A stretch of DNA of 43,441 nucleotides, taken from NCBI GenBank assembly GCA_024102635.1, contig JAGFJO010000119.1:1-43441 (forward strand). The letters are read 5' to 3'. Within the stretch, counting starts at the first letter, position 1, and each line of letters starts with the position of its first letter. Below are positions 1 through 9,132 of the stretch, in pieces. Both the position numbers and the translations under genes were made by a program. The stretch comes from Deltaproteobacteria bacterium. GTDB taxonomy: Bacteria > Bdellovibrionota_C > UBA2361 > JAGFJO01. A model generated the notes under the pieces. That model saw only the letters and a program-made list of their open reading frames with translations. It did no database searches and was not told the DNA's origin.

Positions 1-2229
1 TCACAGCGAAGGATTAGCGGAGTGGTGTTCGACCGGGATGGCTACCCGCTGCCGAGCGCTAAGATTTTTAACGGCGGCATGCAGGTCGCGACGACCGACA
101 CTAACGGCAGATATAATGTATTTTTCAACAGCTTATCGACGCCGAAGCTAATTCCGGTTTCAGCTGATCTGGTATTCGATCCTTCCGCACTCTCCATCGC
201 CGAGATTGATAGAGACTATGATGAGATCAACTTTTATGCCGTGGCTCCGGACCCCGGCGGAGAGGTTATTCCTCCCGTTGGCGGTAACTGCCCAGCCAAG
301 GAGCGCTACACAGTGAGCGGCATGGTGTTCGATCAAAACGGATCTCCTCTTCCTGGAGCGAAGATCTACAGCAATGGGGTGGAAGTAGCCGAGACCAGTC
401 CTTTCGGCGTCTACTCGTTTGATAGCGAGCCTTTTGCAGACATGTGGATTACGGCCGAGTATTTCCCAGCAGGCGACTTAGACGCCTTGTGGTTCGATCC
501 GGCGGCATGGTCTTTTCCGCGCAACATCTGCGATAAAGAGAATGTCAACTTCCGCGCCATCGCAGAGACAAGCCACCTTCTTTTCGGCAAGGTTACGGAC
601 AGCAGCGGCCAATATGCAATTCCGGGAGCGATAGTAGCACTTAGGTACAAGCGCGAGGGATCCACTAACTTTCAGATTCGCGAAGTGTTATCCGATTCCA
701 AAGGCGAGTACATGCATACAGTGCCAGAAGGCGCAGAATATACGGTAGCTGCGTTTTCGACCGATTATGTTTTTACTCCGCAAGAGTATGCAAGCGATTC
801 CGCCGACAGAAGCTACTTCAATTATAATTTCTTCGCCGACATTTCCCTTGCTCCAACGCCAACCCCGACTCTGACTCCGACGGTAACTAGGACACCGACA
901 AACACCGCTACTCCTACTAACACGCCGACGGCAACCCGCACATATACGCCCACAAGGACACCGACGGTAACGGCTACCTTTACAGTGACCAATACCCCGA
1001 CACGAACCTTTACCCCGACAGTCACGCCGACTGCTACTAAGACAGCCACCGCGACAAGCACTTTTACCGCAACCAAGACGCCGACTATTACCTCAACGCC
1101 GACGAACACCGCCACATTTACCGTGACGCATACCCCCACTAAAACTGCCACCGCAACCAACACTGCAACGGCAACACGCACCTTTACTCCAAGCCATACC
1201 GCCACCGTTACTCACACATATACGGTGACACATACGCCTACAAAAACGTCTACGCCTACCAAGACTGCTACGCCGACTAACACTTTTACGGCAACCGCAA
1301 CCGCAACTGCCACTGCCACCCCGGTATTGAATCACTCATTGTATGAAGAGTGCTCACACAACCCTTCAGAGACTTTGAACTGGAGAGTGACAAGTCCGTT
1401 CGGCACGGACACAAAAGTCAAATGGACTGTATGGGGCACTAATCAAAAGGGCACTGTGAATGTTCCGGCATATGGCGAGGCCTTTTTCTCTACCAATACA
1501 GTGGCCTTCAGCTCTAACACCGTGATCATCTCCTATTTGGATAGGCAGGCTGACGTCAAATCTGCGGTTTATATAAAGTGTCCAACACCAACTCCGACTG
1601 CAACTTCGACTCCTGAAGAAGAACGCCGCGAGATCTGTCACATTCCGGTCGGAAACCCGGACGGCAAGATTACTATGCTTGTCGGCATCTCAATGATTCC
1701 AGCGCACCTTGGCCATGGCGACTGCTTGGGCCGCTGCGGCGAATGCGATGTTACGCCATCACCAACACCGACCGCGAGCGCTACACCGACCGCGACACCG
1801 ATTCCCGCCTTTGGCGCAACCGGCTCACTAAGAGGAATTAATGGCCGGCCGCTCAGCAACTCGGAGAAGCGCAACCTGGGCAATATGTCTCTCAGTGTTG
1901 TAGCGAAAAAACTTAACAATCCGAAACAGACCTTTACGACCACTGTTGATGGAGAGTTCAACTATCGATTCGACAATCTGCCTGAAGGCTACTACTCCTT
2001 TGATCTTGAAAGCGAAGGCCGCCTAACTGTCACGTCAATTCCGAAGACCTACAAGGTTTGGATAGTAAGTATGCAGCAAGGTTTACATTTTGCCGTGCGG
2101 CTTAAGAATCAGCTGCTGCCGGGTAATCAGGGCAGTTCAGGAAGTTCAAAGAAGAAAAAGAAAACTAAGAAAAAGGCGCGCCCAAAGTCAAAAGCAGCAG
2201 GAGTTAAGAGAGCTGGGATGGCAGGTTAA
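1..2229 (+). CDS. Secreted multidomain protein with carboxypeptidase-regulatory-like domains, Thr/Pro linkers and Lys-rich tail (5' partial)
   Basis: The frame is open from base 1, and bases 1-21 (SQRRISG) complete a domain start that matches the later repeat, so the GTG at 22 is internal and the gene begins outside the window. Three beta-sandwich modules of the carboxypeptidase regulatory-like type follow at about 1-240, 310-560 and 585-835, each with a pattern like SGxVFDxxGxPLPGAKI. A long Thr/Pro linker (850-1320) leads to a domain of about 85 residues. Next comes a Cys-containing module (1633-1745) with [10 protein letters not shown] and IPAHLGHGD, a motif recurring in bacterial surface proteins. 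A final beta domain (1812-2115) ends in a tail of consecutive lysines. It is probably extracellular. The protease gene starts 20 bases downstream, suggesting an operon. Function is unknown. Confidence 0.85.
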   Translation, partial: SQRRISGVVFDRDGYPLPSAKIFNGGMQVATTDTNGRYNVFFNSLSTPKLIPVSADLVFDPSALSIAEIDRDYDEINFYAVAPDPGGEVIPPVGGNCPAKERYTVSGMVFDQNGSPLPGAKIYSNGVEVAETSPFGVYSFDSEPFADMWITAEYFPAGDLDALWFDPAAWSFPRNICDKENVNFRAIAETSHLLFGKVTDSSGQYAIPGAIVALRYKREGSTNFQIREVLSDSKGEYMHTVPEGAEYTVAAFSTDYVFTPQEYASDSADRSYFNYNFFADISLAPTPTPTLTPTVTRTPTNTATPTNTPTATRTYTPTRTPTVTATFTVTNTPTRTFTPTVTPTATKTATATSTFTATKTPTITSTPTNTATFTVTHTPTKTATATNTATATRTFTPSHTATVTHTYTVTHTPTKTSTPTKTATPTNTFTATATATATATPVLNHSLYEECSHNPSETLNWRVTSPFGTDTKVKWTVWGTNQKGTVNVPAYGEAFFSTNTVAFSSNTVIISYLDRQADVKSAVYIKCPTPTPTATSTPEEERREICHIPVGNPDGKITMLVGISMIPAHLGHGDCLGRCGECDVTPSPTPTASATPTATPIPAFGATGSLRGINGRPLSNSEKRNLGNMSLSVVAKKLNNPKQTFTTTVDGEFNYRFDNLPEGYYSFDLESEGRLTVTSIPKTYKVWIVSMQQGLHFAVRLKNQLLPGNQGSSGSSKKKKKTKKKARPKSKAAGVKRAGMAG
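850..1323 (+). repeat. Low-complexity Thr/Pro-rich linker coding repeat
   Basis: About 158 codons are almost entirely Thr alternating with Pro, Ala, Val, Phe or Lys, in the pattern TxTxTPT. The DNA is a degenerate ACN-rich repeat, not a perfect tandem repeat. Such linkers usually form extended, often O-glycosylated stalks between domains of secreted proteins. The skewed composition also opens a long spurious reading frame on the opposite strand. Confidence 0.85.
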
Positions 2230-2249
2230 CAGCGAGAGAACTACTTTTT

Positions 2250-4304
2250 ATGGAAAGATTGGCATATCAAATCCGGCAAAAAGTGACGAGCACCGTCCGA
2301 TGCCTGCTTGCTATGGCCGCGGCGATAGCCGTCATAAGCGTCGCTGACCGAGTATCAGCCGAAGAACATGAGTGCATCAAAGGCCAATATGTAATGTCGC
2401 TGCCTGTGAGAGGGCTGAAGAAGCAGGCTGAGCAGACGCTTGAAGAGGTCAGCAGCGATGGGCTCTTGGTTGTAAAGGAATCCACTCAAAGACCGGTAAT
2501 TCTGCTTGAAACAGAAGAAGAGTTTCACGACAACGACAATGTCGAGATTGAAGCAGTTCCGTTCAGCAAGAAGCAAGATCTATGCGAGCGGCTCGAGAAG
2601 AAGCGCCGGAATGATCTGCGGATCGAGAAGGCCAGCGGGCGAGTAAGCGTCAAGAGCCGCCGGCGCTGGGATTGTTCTTGCAACACCGTGATGTACGTAA
2701 ATGACACCCTACCCAACGATCAATATTTCCCCTACTTATGGGGACTGAGCCAGAGCAACGATATCGACATTGATGCGCCCGAAGCATGGGATCTCTGGAA
2801 GGGCAACTCCTCCACTATAATCGCAGTAATCGATTCAGGAGTCGACTACAACCATCCGGATCTCAAAGACAATATGTGGGTCAACCCGAATGAAATTGCG
2901 GGCAACGGAATAGACGATGACGGCAACGGATACGTAGACGACGTCCATGGCATTAACACGATCAACGGCAGTGGCGATCCGATGGACGATCATAATCACG
3001 GCACGCATTGCGCAGGAACTATTGCCGGCCGCGGCAATAATAGTACGGGCGTAACCGGTGTTAACTGGTATGCCAAAATAATCGGGGTGAAATTTATAAC
3101 TTCTAGCGGGAGCGGCTCGCTGTACGATGCCATAGAAGCCATTCACTATGTAACGAATCTTAAGATTGCGGGAGTAGATGTCGCCCTATCAAGCAACTCC
3201 TGGGGCGGCGGTCCCTATGTCTCCTCCATGTATAGCGCCATTCAGCGGGCCCGAGACCACGGCATTCTATTTGTTGCAGCCGCCGGAAACGCCTCCAATA
3301 ATAATGACGGATACGCTTTCTATCCTGCTAATTACAATGTCGACAACGTCATATCTGTAGCTGCGCATGATAGTAGCGGCAACCTGGCTTCATTCTCTAA
3401 CTATGGAGCAAATACCGTTCACCTTGCGGCCCCGGGCGTAAGCATACTTAGTACCATTCGAGGGGGATACAGCTATTACAACGGCACGTCTATGGCTACG
3501 CCGCATGTGAGCGGAGCGCTGGCATTACTGCATTCATTCAGACCGGATCTAACATACTTTCAGCTCAAGACCATTCTGCTGCAAAATACAGTGCCGTTGG
3601 CTAGCCTTACCGGACGCGTTCAGACCAACGGAATACTGAATCTCAATAACATGCTGCGCAACGCGCCGCCGCCAAACGGCGGGCCGACGCCCGTTCCTAC
3701 CTACTCCCCTTCACCTACGTCCGTACCGACTTATGCGCCAACAGCGTCCCCCACACCTCAGCCGAGCGCCACACCGACCTCCACTCCAACGTCGACCCCG
3801 ACACCTGGCTGGTACGACATCAGCGGAAGGATCTCGGCACCGGACGGAAGCGGCATATCAGGTGCAAAGATAACTATTACCGGAGATGGCAATCAGCATG
3901 TGACCTATAGCGGTGCAAATGGGCAGTACTCTCTAAGCGGACTCGTCGGTCCGCGTCTATACAACGTCAAGACCGAAATGAGTGGGTATACCTTCGAGGA
4001 GCGTTATATATATTTAACTGGGAACATGACCGTCAACATCGAAGGGCTAGCAAATCAATTCACCTTGAGTGGCCGGGTGATTACTAACGATAAAAGCCCG
4101 CTTGCCGGCGCCGAGATCGTTCTGAACAATAAAACTGCAAGTGCGGTGTATACCGACAGCAACGGCTACTTTAGCTTCGGGGTCCCGGCCGGATTGAACT
4201 ATTCCCTTACCGCACGGATGAACGGATACGATTTCAATCTCTCTGACTTGAGCGGCACTATTTTGGGGGATGTCTCTCGAACCTTTGTAGCAAAAGAAAG
4301 GTGA
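2250..4304 (+). CDS. Secreted subtilisin-like serine protease (S8) with two C-terminal carboxypeptidase-regulatory-like domains
   Basis: 684 residues. A signal peptide (about 1-37, ending VSA) is followed by a propeptide-like region to about 150 and an S8 catalytic domain at about 155-470. The triad is visible: Asp195 in AVIDSG, His250 in HGTHCAGT and Ser414 in NGTSMATPH, with oxyanion Asn347 in AAAGN. An Asp/Asn/Gly-rich stretch near 215-235 is typical of calcium-binding insertions in this family. A Pro/Thr linker (475-520) leads to two domains (about 521-598 and 602-682) of the same beta-sandwich type as in the upstream gene. It probably cleaves proteins outside the cell. The shared domains and 20-base gap suggest a joint function with the upstream protein, which is inference. 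All catalytic residues are present. Confidence 0.93.
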   Translation: MERLAYQIRQKVTSTVRCLLAMAAAIAVISVADRVSAEEHECIKGQYVMSLPVRGLKKQAEQTLEEVSSDGLLVVKESTQRPVILLETEEEFHDNDNVEIEAVPFSKKQDLCERLEKKRRNDLRIEKASGRVSVKSRRRWDCSCNTVMYVNDTLPNDQYFPYLWGLSQSNDIDIDAPEAWDLWKGNSSTIIAVIDSGVDYNHPDLKDNMWVNPNEIAGNGIDDDGNGYVDDVHGINTINGSGDPMDDHNHGTHCAGTIAGRGNNSTGVTGVNWYAKIIGVKFITSSGSGSLYDAIEAIHYVTNLKIAGVDVALSSNSWGGGPYVSSMYSAIQRARDHGILFVAAAGNASNNNDGYAFYPANYNVDNVISVAAHDSSGNLASFSNYGANTVHLAAPGVSILSTIRGGYSYYNGTSMATPHVSGALALLHSFRPDLTYFQLKTILLQNTVPLASLTGRVQTNGILNLNNMLRNAPPPNGGPTPVPTYSPSPTSVPTYAPTASPTPQPSATPTSTPTSTPTPGWYDISGRISAPDGSGISGAKITITGDGNQHVTYSGANGQYSLSGLVGPRLYNVKTEMSGYTFEERYIYLTGNMTVNIEGLANQFTLSGRVITNDKSPLAGAEIVLNNKTASAVYTDSNGYFSFGVPAGLNYSLTARMNGYDFNLSDLSGTILGDVSRTFVAKER

Positions 4305-4413
4305 TGGCCACCCAACCGGGCACTCCTGTAGCCTCCAAAAATTACCCATAACCTTTTCAAACTCTTGCTGAAGCAACCTCTCCTCCGAGCCCGATCAGGG
4401 TTAAGAGGTATTC

Positions 4414-4944
4414 ATGCCAGTACGGTTTTTCCCTGTTATAATTCAGATACTTACCATTCTTTTGCTTGGTCAAGCAGCTTATGCCCTGCCTCGCACATGC
4501 CCCATTACCGTCGAGCAAAACAGCCAAATTACAGAATTATCTTTACCTGGCGGAATCGCCATCAAGCTCGAAGAGCCCTGGGCGAAAATTCAGGCTACCG
4601 GAGCATTTGAGGAAAAGGAGTGGACCTTCGCCCGCTACGACGGCGGTTTTGCCAGATTGACGGCCCACTACCGTACGTCCAACGGCATAAGGACAGTCAC
4701 GGATCTATACGCTCTTAAAAAAGACGGCCGCATCCTATGGTACGTCGTATCAAAGATCGACCCGTCATCAGAGAAAGGCGCCTGGCTGGTTGCATCTAAT
4801 GCAGGCGGCAGCTACGAGTGCGAAGTTATCTCCAACTCTAAGATGCCGGGACTTTCCGCCAGCGAGATCGGACCAGCTGTGGTGAACTGGTCACGGGTTG
4901 AGATAAGCAATCCGCACGATGTTTATACCCGTATGGGCCTGTGA
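4414..4944 (+). CDS. Small exported protein of unknown function
   Basis: 176 residues starting at ATG 4414, with an AAGAGG ribosome-binding site five bases upstream. The N-terminus (MPVRFFPVIIQILTILLLG) is a typical signal peptide, cleaved near AYA-L. The mature part has alternating hydrophobic and polar residues suggesting a beta-rich fold, and only two cysteines (in RTCP and YECE), which could form a disulfide in the periplasm. I recognise no family. It lies 109 bases after the protease and may be cotranscribed, but nothing in the sequence proves a link. Confidence 0.7.
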   Translation: MPVRFFPVIIQILTILLLGQAAYALPRTCPITVEQNSQITELSLPGGIAIKLEEPWAKIQATGAFEEKEWTFARYDGGFARLTAHYRTSNGIRTVTDLYALKKDGRILWYVVSKIDPSSEKGAWLVASNAGGSYECEVISNSKMPGLSASEIGPAVVNWSRVEISNPHDVYTRMGL

Positions 4945-5232
4945 GAACCTGAATCCCGGATCGGTTATCGGCCGGCTTTACCCTTCTTACTAAGCGGTTC
5001 AACTTCATAACCCTCCCGGGCTTCGAGCGGCACGCCGAGATGAGAAGCGTAAACCTGGGTGAATTCAGCGCTTAAAAGTAAGATCTGACTTGAGTAATAG
5101 GACCATACCTATCGCTTCAATAATCCTAGAAACTGATTGATACGCATATTCTAAAGAGTTCTGTAGGCAAGTCATGGGATCGATGATTGCGATCATAATT
5201 GGCTCGCTCTGCGGCATGCTATTCAGTATGAA
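4945..5232. other. Intergenic stretch with no supported gene
   Basis: About 288 bases between two small plus-strand genes. Short frames exist on both strands, but none has a ribosome-binding site or a plausible protein composition. I see no convincing promoter, terminator or RNA structure. Confidence 0.5.
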
Positions 5233-5571
5233 ATGCCGCTTCAAAGAGATTATCCATCGCCTTCGCACTACCAAACATTGAGTGATCTGATCGAGCGCCT
5301 TCAATCGCGCGGTTACTCCCTCACTTTTACGCCCGCCGAGGGACGCATATTCTGCTTTGAAACCAAGGAGGCATTTCAACCGAGTGATCTGGCCATCAAC
5401 GAGGTGTACCGCTTTGAGGGAGCCTCGGACCCCGAGGACATGGCAGTTGTTTACGGCATAGAAACCAGCAGCGGAGAACGAGGCACAATTGTCGATGCCT
5501 TCGGTACTTATGGCGATCCTCAGTTGGGAGAATTGATTAAATCCATTCCCTATAAGGCCGGGCGTGAGTAG
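5233..5571 (+). CDS. Small conserved protein (family often labelled 'phosphoribosylpyrophosphate synthetase' without basis)
   Basis: 112 residues. The pattern LSDLIERLQSRGY, then INEVYRFEGASDPEDMAVVYGI, then GTIVDAFGTYGD resembles a family of about 100-residue proteins common in Bacteroidetes. From memory, these are often carried in databases as phosphoribosylpyrophosphate synthetase although they lack the PRPP-binding and catalytic motifs of that enzyme. The true function is unknown. The ATG at 5233 has no clear ribosome-binding site. It is probably cytoplasmic, with no signal peptide or membrane segment. Confidence 0.72.
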   Translation: MPLQRDYPSPSHYQTLSDLIERLQSRGYSLTFTPAEGRIFCFETKEAFQPSDLAINEVYRFEGASDPEDMAVVYGIETSSGERGTIVDAFGTYGDPQLGELIKSIPYKAGRE

Positions 5572-5720
5572 ATTCCGGCCGCCTGCCTAAACCCAGCTGA
5601 AAAATCAATAAGTTCAATGAATTTGCTACTGCTTCCGGCCCGCCATTACTGTGTTTGAACCTCTATCTTCGCTCCCTCCGATTGTGCTATATCAATGCTG
5701 CTTTACCAGAGCCTGATATT

Positions 5721-8366
5721 ATGAGACGCACAACTATCTCCATAAAAGATCTATTGCGAGTTGCACGGGTTATTGCAGTTACAATGCTGCTAACGGCCAC
5801 TCCCGCCTATTCGGCGGACATTACCGTAGACTCCTCTGCCGATGACTCTCTTGCCAATCTTGATAATAACGGCTCGTGCAGTCTGCGTGAAGCGATTCAA
5901 AACGCCAATACCGACAACAACAGTTATTCGGACTGTGACGGCGGATCAGGCGCCGATAAGATCGTTTTTGACAGCGTATCGTCGATTACGTTAGGCGACG
6001 AGATCTCCGTCATCACCGACATTACCATTCAAGGAACTGTAACTCTGTCCGGTGGAGATAGTACCCGTATATTCACGGTCGCAACCAGCAACGGCAAGCT
6101 GCGCCTGAATGATGTGACGTTGCAGAATGGCAGCGATGCCAGCGGAGGCGCGATTCTGCAGAATGTAAGTTCGCTTGTCGTATGCAGCGGCAGTACTTTC
6201 AAGAATAACAAAGCTGAGAATAACGGAGGCGCTATCAATAGTAGCGGCACGTTGGATATTGACGGCTGCAGCTTTGAGAATAATGAAGCTGGAAGTGACG
6301 GCGGCGCAATCTATAAGGACAGCGGCTTTGGATTGACGGTAAATGGAAGTAATTTCTCCGAAAATAAAGCAGGGACCGATCCGGCAAATCAAACCAATGG
6401 AGGGTCGGGAGGAGCAATCTACTTCACATCCTCTCTAGTTGACGGAGCAAACATCACCGGCAGCCGCTTCAATAAGAACTCGGCTGCTTCCGGCAACAGC
6501 ACTAACTCGGGCGGAGGAGCGATATTCAATAATGGTTTCATGAATATTACCGCTACCGTCTTCGCCGGAAATCAGGTAACCGGAGATGAGTGGCATGGCG
6601 GAGCCGTTTTCAACTCTTCCTCCGGCAAGCTCGCTGTGAATTACTCTCATTTCGGGACCACTCCCCTCCCACTCCCCCCTCCGTTCAACACATTAACGGA
6701 TCCTAATGAAGTGAAAGGAAACGCAGGAATCGGCGGAGCACTTTATAATTTCGGGGAGCTTTTGGTTCTCGGAACATCTTTCATCGGAAACCTAAGCGCG
6801 AACCATGGCGGCGCCTTGGGTAACGCTCGCACCTCGGATGACGTCATTGTGGCCAACAGCACCTTCAGCGATAACATGGCGGTCAACAACGGCGGCGCCA
6901 TCTATCACTTACGCGACGACGCCCTCCTCACTCTCACTAATGTGACGATTGCAAATAATAGCGCGGCCACCGGCGGCGGGATTTTCAATGAGGGCGACGG
7001 CGATAACGTCGGAACGATAAACGACGAGATACTTCTGAACAACACCATAGTTGCCGACAATGGCGCATTGAGCGGTATGAACTGCGGAGGGGGCACAGTC
7101 TCATCCGAGAGCGTTAACAGCATAGTGTTCCCCGCTGCGGCCAGCTGTCCAAATTCTGCGGCCATCACCAGCTCTCCTGTGTTGTCGCCTGCTGAACTTA
7201 CATTCAGCATTCCCAACATCGTAACCTATACACGTCCCCTTGGAGCGGGCAGCTCTGCGCTGGGGGCCGGCGCTCAAGCCGTATGCGCCGCCATTCCAGT
7301 TATCAATTTGGATCAGAGGGCTTTTCCACGGCCGCAAGGCGACCCCGTTTGTGATATAGGAGCCTATGAGTCGAGTCTTGTTGGGGCAACTCCTACCCCG
7401 ACCGCCACACCTACCCAAACCGCTACCGCTACGTCCACTAGCACCTCTACTGCTACCTTTACAGCCACCATGACTGCCACATCGACCCCGACCGGGACGC
7501 CGACATCAACCCCCACCATTACCGCAACCCCTACCGTTACGGCGACCTTCACCGCTACTCCTACTTTTACCGCCACTCCCACTGCGACTGCTACTTTTAC
7601 CGCAACTGGAAGCGCTACTTTTACGCCAACGGCCACTTCTACAGCGACGGCCACTGCAACTTCAACCTCTACGGCTACCGCTAGCGCCACGGTTACTAAC
7701 ACGCCGACTGCGACTCATACGGCTGAAAACACGGCCACTCCGACAGTTACGCCTACTCCGACTTCTACCGCCACATTTACGGCAACTGCTGCGATATCAC
7801 CCACCGGAACACCGATCGACAGCAGCGGAATGATTGACTGTAACGGCGTTGTCGGAGGAAGTGCGGTGGTGGATCGTTGTGGAGTCTGCGGCGGAGATGG
7901 TCTCTCTTGCCTAGGATGCAAGCAGATAGATATTCGCGAAACTCAGTTCTCGATTGACGGCCAGGGTGCTCAGCAGGTAAGGCTTTTAAGACGTGCTCGT
8001 GCCGCAATAATGAAATCAGGCGCTAGCCGTCAACAGAGAGCGGAGGCGCGCCGCATTGTATTGGCAGCCCAACGCGCCTATTCCGATCTGTGGAGAGGAG
8101 TTTGGAGTTATGACGGCAAAATTCTGGCGTGCGACAATACCAACTTCTGCAAAACCTCCGATATCTCTGCTTCGAGCGGCTCACTTAAAGCCGCATCAAA
8201 AACCTTGCTTGATCTGGTGAGAAACGCCGGTGCTTTATTGTCCAAGGTCAAGAAAAGCACTGCTGCCAGCCGCAAACTGATATTGCGTGGTGAGCGTCTA
8301 GACAAGATGAATGAACAAGCAATAGCCTCGATTCCTATTTTCCAGAGCGAGTGCTCGGAGCCTTAG
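5721..8366 (+). CDS. Large secreted CSLREA / parallel beta-helix surface protein with Thr-rich stalk
   Basis: 881 residues from ATG 5721. That start is preferred because it begins a proper signal peptide ([20 protein letters not shown], cleavage near AYSA); an in-frame TTG at 5655 adds an unlikely extension. The mature protein opens with the CSLREAI motif of CSLREA-domain proteins. About 400 residues of beta-helix repeats follow, with recurring GGAI and F.NN.A motifs like polymorphic outer-membrane proteins, ending in DIGAYE near base 7360. A Thr/Pro/Ala stalk follows (7386-7818). After that comes a Cys-rich motif ([18 protein letters not shown]) and a Lys/Arg/Ala-rich, probably helical C-terminal domain of about 140 residues that I do not recognise. 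It is probably an exported adhesin-like or matrix protein. Confidence 0.88.
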   Translation: MRRTTISIKDLLRVARVIAVTMLLTATPAYSADITVDSSADDSLANLDNNGSCSLREAIQNANTDNNSYSDCDGGSGADKIVFDSVSSITLGDEISVITDITIQGTVTLSGGDSTRIFTVATSNGKLRLNDVTLQNGSDASGGAILQNVSSLVVCSGSTFKNNKAENNGGAINSSGTLDIDGCSFENNEAGSDGGAIYKDSGFGLTVNGSNFSENKAGTDPANQTNGGSGGAIYFTSSLVDGANITGSRFNKNSAASGNSTNSGGGAIFNNGFMNITATVFAGNQVTGDEWHGGAVFNSSSGKLAVNYSHFGTTPLPLPPPFNTLTDPNEVKGNAGIGGALYNFGELLVLGTSFIGNLSANHGGALGNARTSDDVIVANSTFSDNMAVNNGGAIYHLRDDALLTLTNVTIANNSAATGGGIFNEGDGDNVGTINDEILLNNTIVADNGALSGMNCGGGTVSSESVNSIVFPAAASCPNSAAITSSPVLSPAELTFSIPNIVTYTRPLGAGSSALGAGAQAVCAAIPVINLDQRAFPRPQGDPVCDIGAYESSLVGATPTPTATPTQTATATSTSTSTATFTATMTATSTPTGTPTSTPTITATPTVTATFTATPTFTATPTATATFTATGSATFTPTATSTATATATSTSTATASATVTNTPTATHTAENTATPTVTPTPTSTATFTATAAISPTGTPIDSSGMIDCNGVVGGSAVVDRCGVCGGDGLSCLGCKQIDIRETQFSIDGQGAQQVRLLRRARAAIMKSGASRQQRAEARRIVLAAQRAYSDLWRGVWSYDGKILACDNTNFCKTSDISASSGSLKAASKTLLDLVRNAGALLSKVKKSTAASRKLILRGERLDKMNEQAIASIPIFQSECSEP
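7386..7818 (+). repeat. Low-complexity Thr-rich stalk coding repeat
   Basis: About 144 codons of Thr alternating with Ala, Pro, Ser and Phe, the second such linker in the window. Its composition is close to the linker at 850-1323, suggesting the same surface architecture in two otherwise different proteins. Confidence 0.8.
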
Positions 8367-8536
8367 CCCCTTGTTTGCCGGCTTTATAATTAGCTGCATA
8401 ACTGCCCGATATAATAGGAATTTATCGCTCTTGTCTTAGTCTGCCTAAGGCACGAAGGCCGTCATAATATAGGTAAATACTGCAAAGTCATTTGTGTGCT
8501 CGCCCACGGTCGAGTAAGCATGGTAAGGAGTTCGGT

Positions 8537-8923
8537 ATGGTTAAATCGAAAAGACCGCTAATAGTCCCAAAAGATGAGCTGTCGAAGCTGCAATACGATT
8601 ACGTCACTAACGGATGCGTGACAAGCAAAGCGCTCCGGGCCGCACTGGAACGTGACTTAGAACAGGCTCTACCAATAAGCGAGGTGTGTCTTTTCAAATT
8701 CGTAAGTTGTAACGCAGCAATCACGGCTAAGGAGATTGGAGCTCTGCTGGATCTCATTCGCACAGCTAGCGAAATGGCCCTGCATTCGGACCATGATCTC
8801 TTCATGAATTACTGTAAGGCTATGACTTTATGCTCTAAAGAGATGGCTCGGCGCGCCGAATTTAGCGAGGAATGGCCTGAGTTTAGAGGGGACGGAGAGA
8901 AAAAGTATAAATTAGCCAGTTAG
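8537..8923 (+). CDS. Hypothetical cytoplasmic protein
   Basis: 128 residues from ATG 8537, chosen because AAGGAG lies at 8525-8530, six bases upstream. A longer frame from 8492 lacks such a site. No signal peptide or membrane helix is visible. The middle (about 25-110) reads as amphipathic helices and contains four cysteines, including those in CLFKFVSC. I do not recognise a family. It stands alone between a secreted protein gene and the degP-like gene, with about 170 and 209 bases of flanking non-coding sequence. Confidence 0.65.
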   Translation: MVKSKRPLIVPKDELSKLQYDYVTNGCVTSKALRAALERDLEQALPISEVCLFKFVSCNAAITAKEIGALLDLIRTASEMALHSDHDLFMNYCKAMTLCSKEMARRAEFSEEWPEFRGDGEKKYKLAS

Positions 8924-9132
8924 CCCGCGCAAATCCGCCCGGCAGCATCACTTTTGCTTTTCTATCTAAACTATTAGCATATCTGAATGCTGCTGCGCCG
9001 CGGCATACGGTTGAATTATCGCCGAGTCTTTGAATTGATGGCGAACTTTAAATAGATAGCCCCCTGCTTTCGTCAAAGTCATGAACCTATACATTCGGTC
9101 CCATTTATATTATTAAATACTGGATTTAACCC

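Noticed and set aside
822..1205. Long minus-strand reading frame rich in Val and Ala
   Set aside because: It is the reverse reading of the ACN-rich Thr/Pro linker; the repetitive composition removes stop codons. No ribosome-binding site or plausible protein.
850..1323. Possible CRISPR or minisatellite array
   Set aside because: The repetition is at codon level and degenerate; there are no constant repeat units with unique spacers.
5065..5379. Minus-strand frame in the gap before the small conserved protein
   Set aside because: Half of it is antisense to the better-supported plus-strand gene; composition and start are not gene-like.
7364..7702. Minus-strand Val/Ala/Gly-rich frame
   Set aside because: Same artefact opposite the Thr-rich stalk of the CSLREA protein.
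8408..8520. Possible riboswitch or small RNA upstream of the 8537 gene
   Set aside because: The region has some stems and TATAAT-like boxes, but no match to a riboswitch consensus and no properly spaced -35 element.
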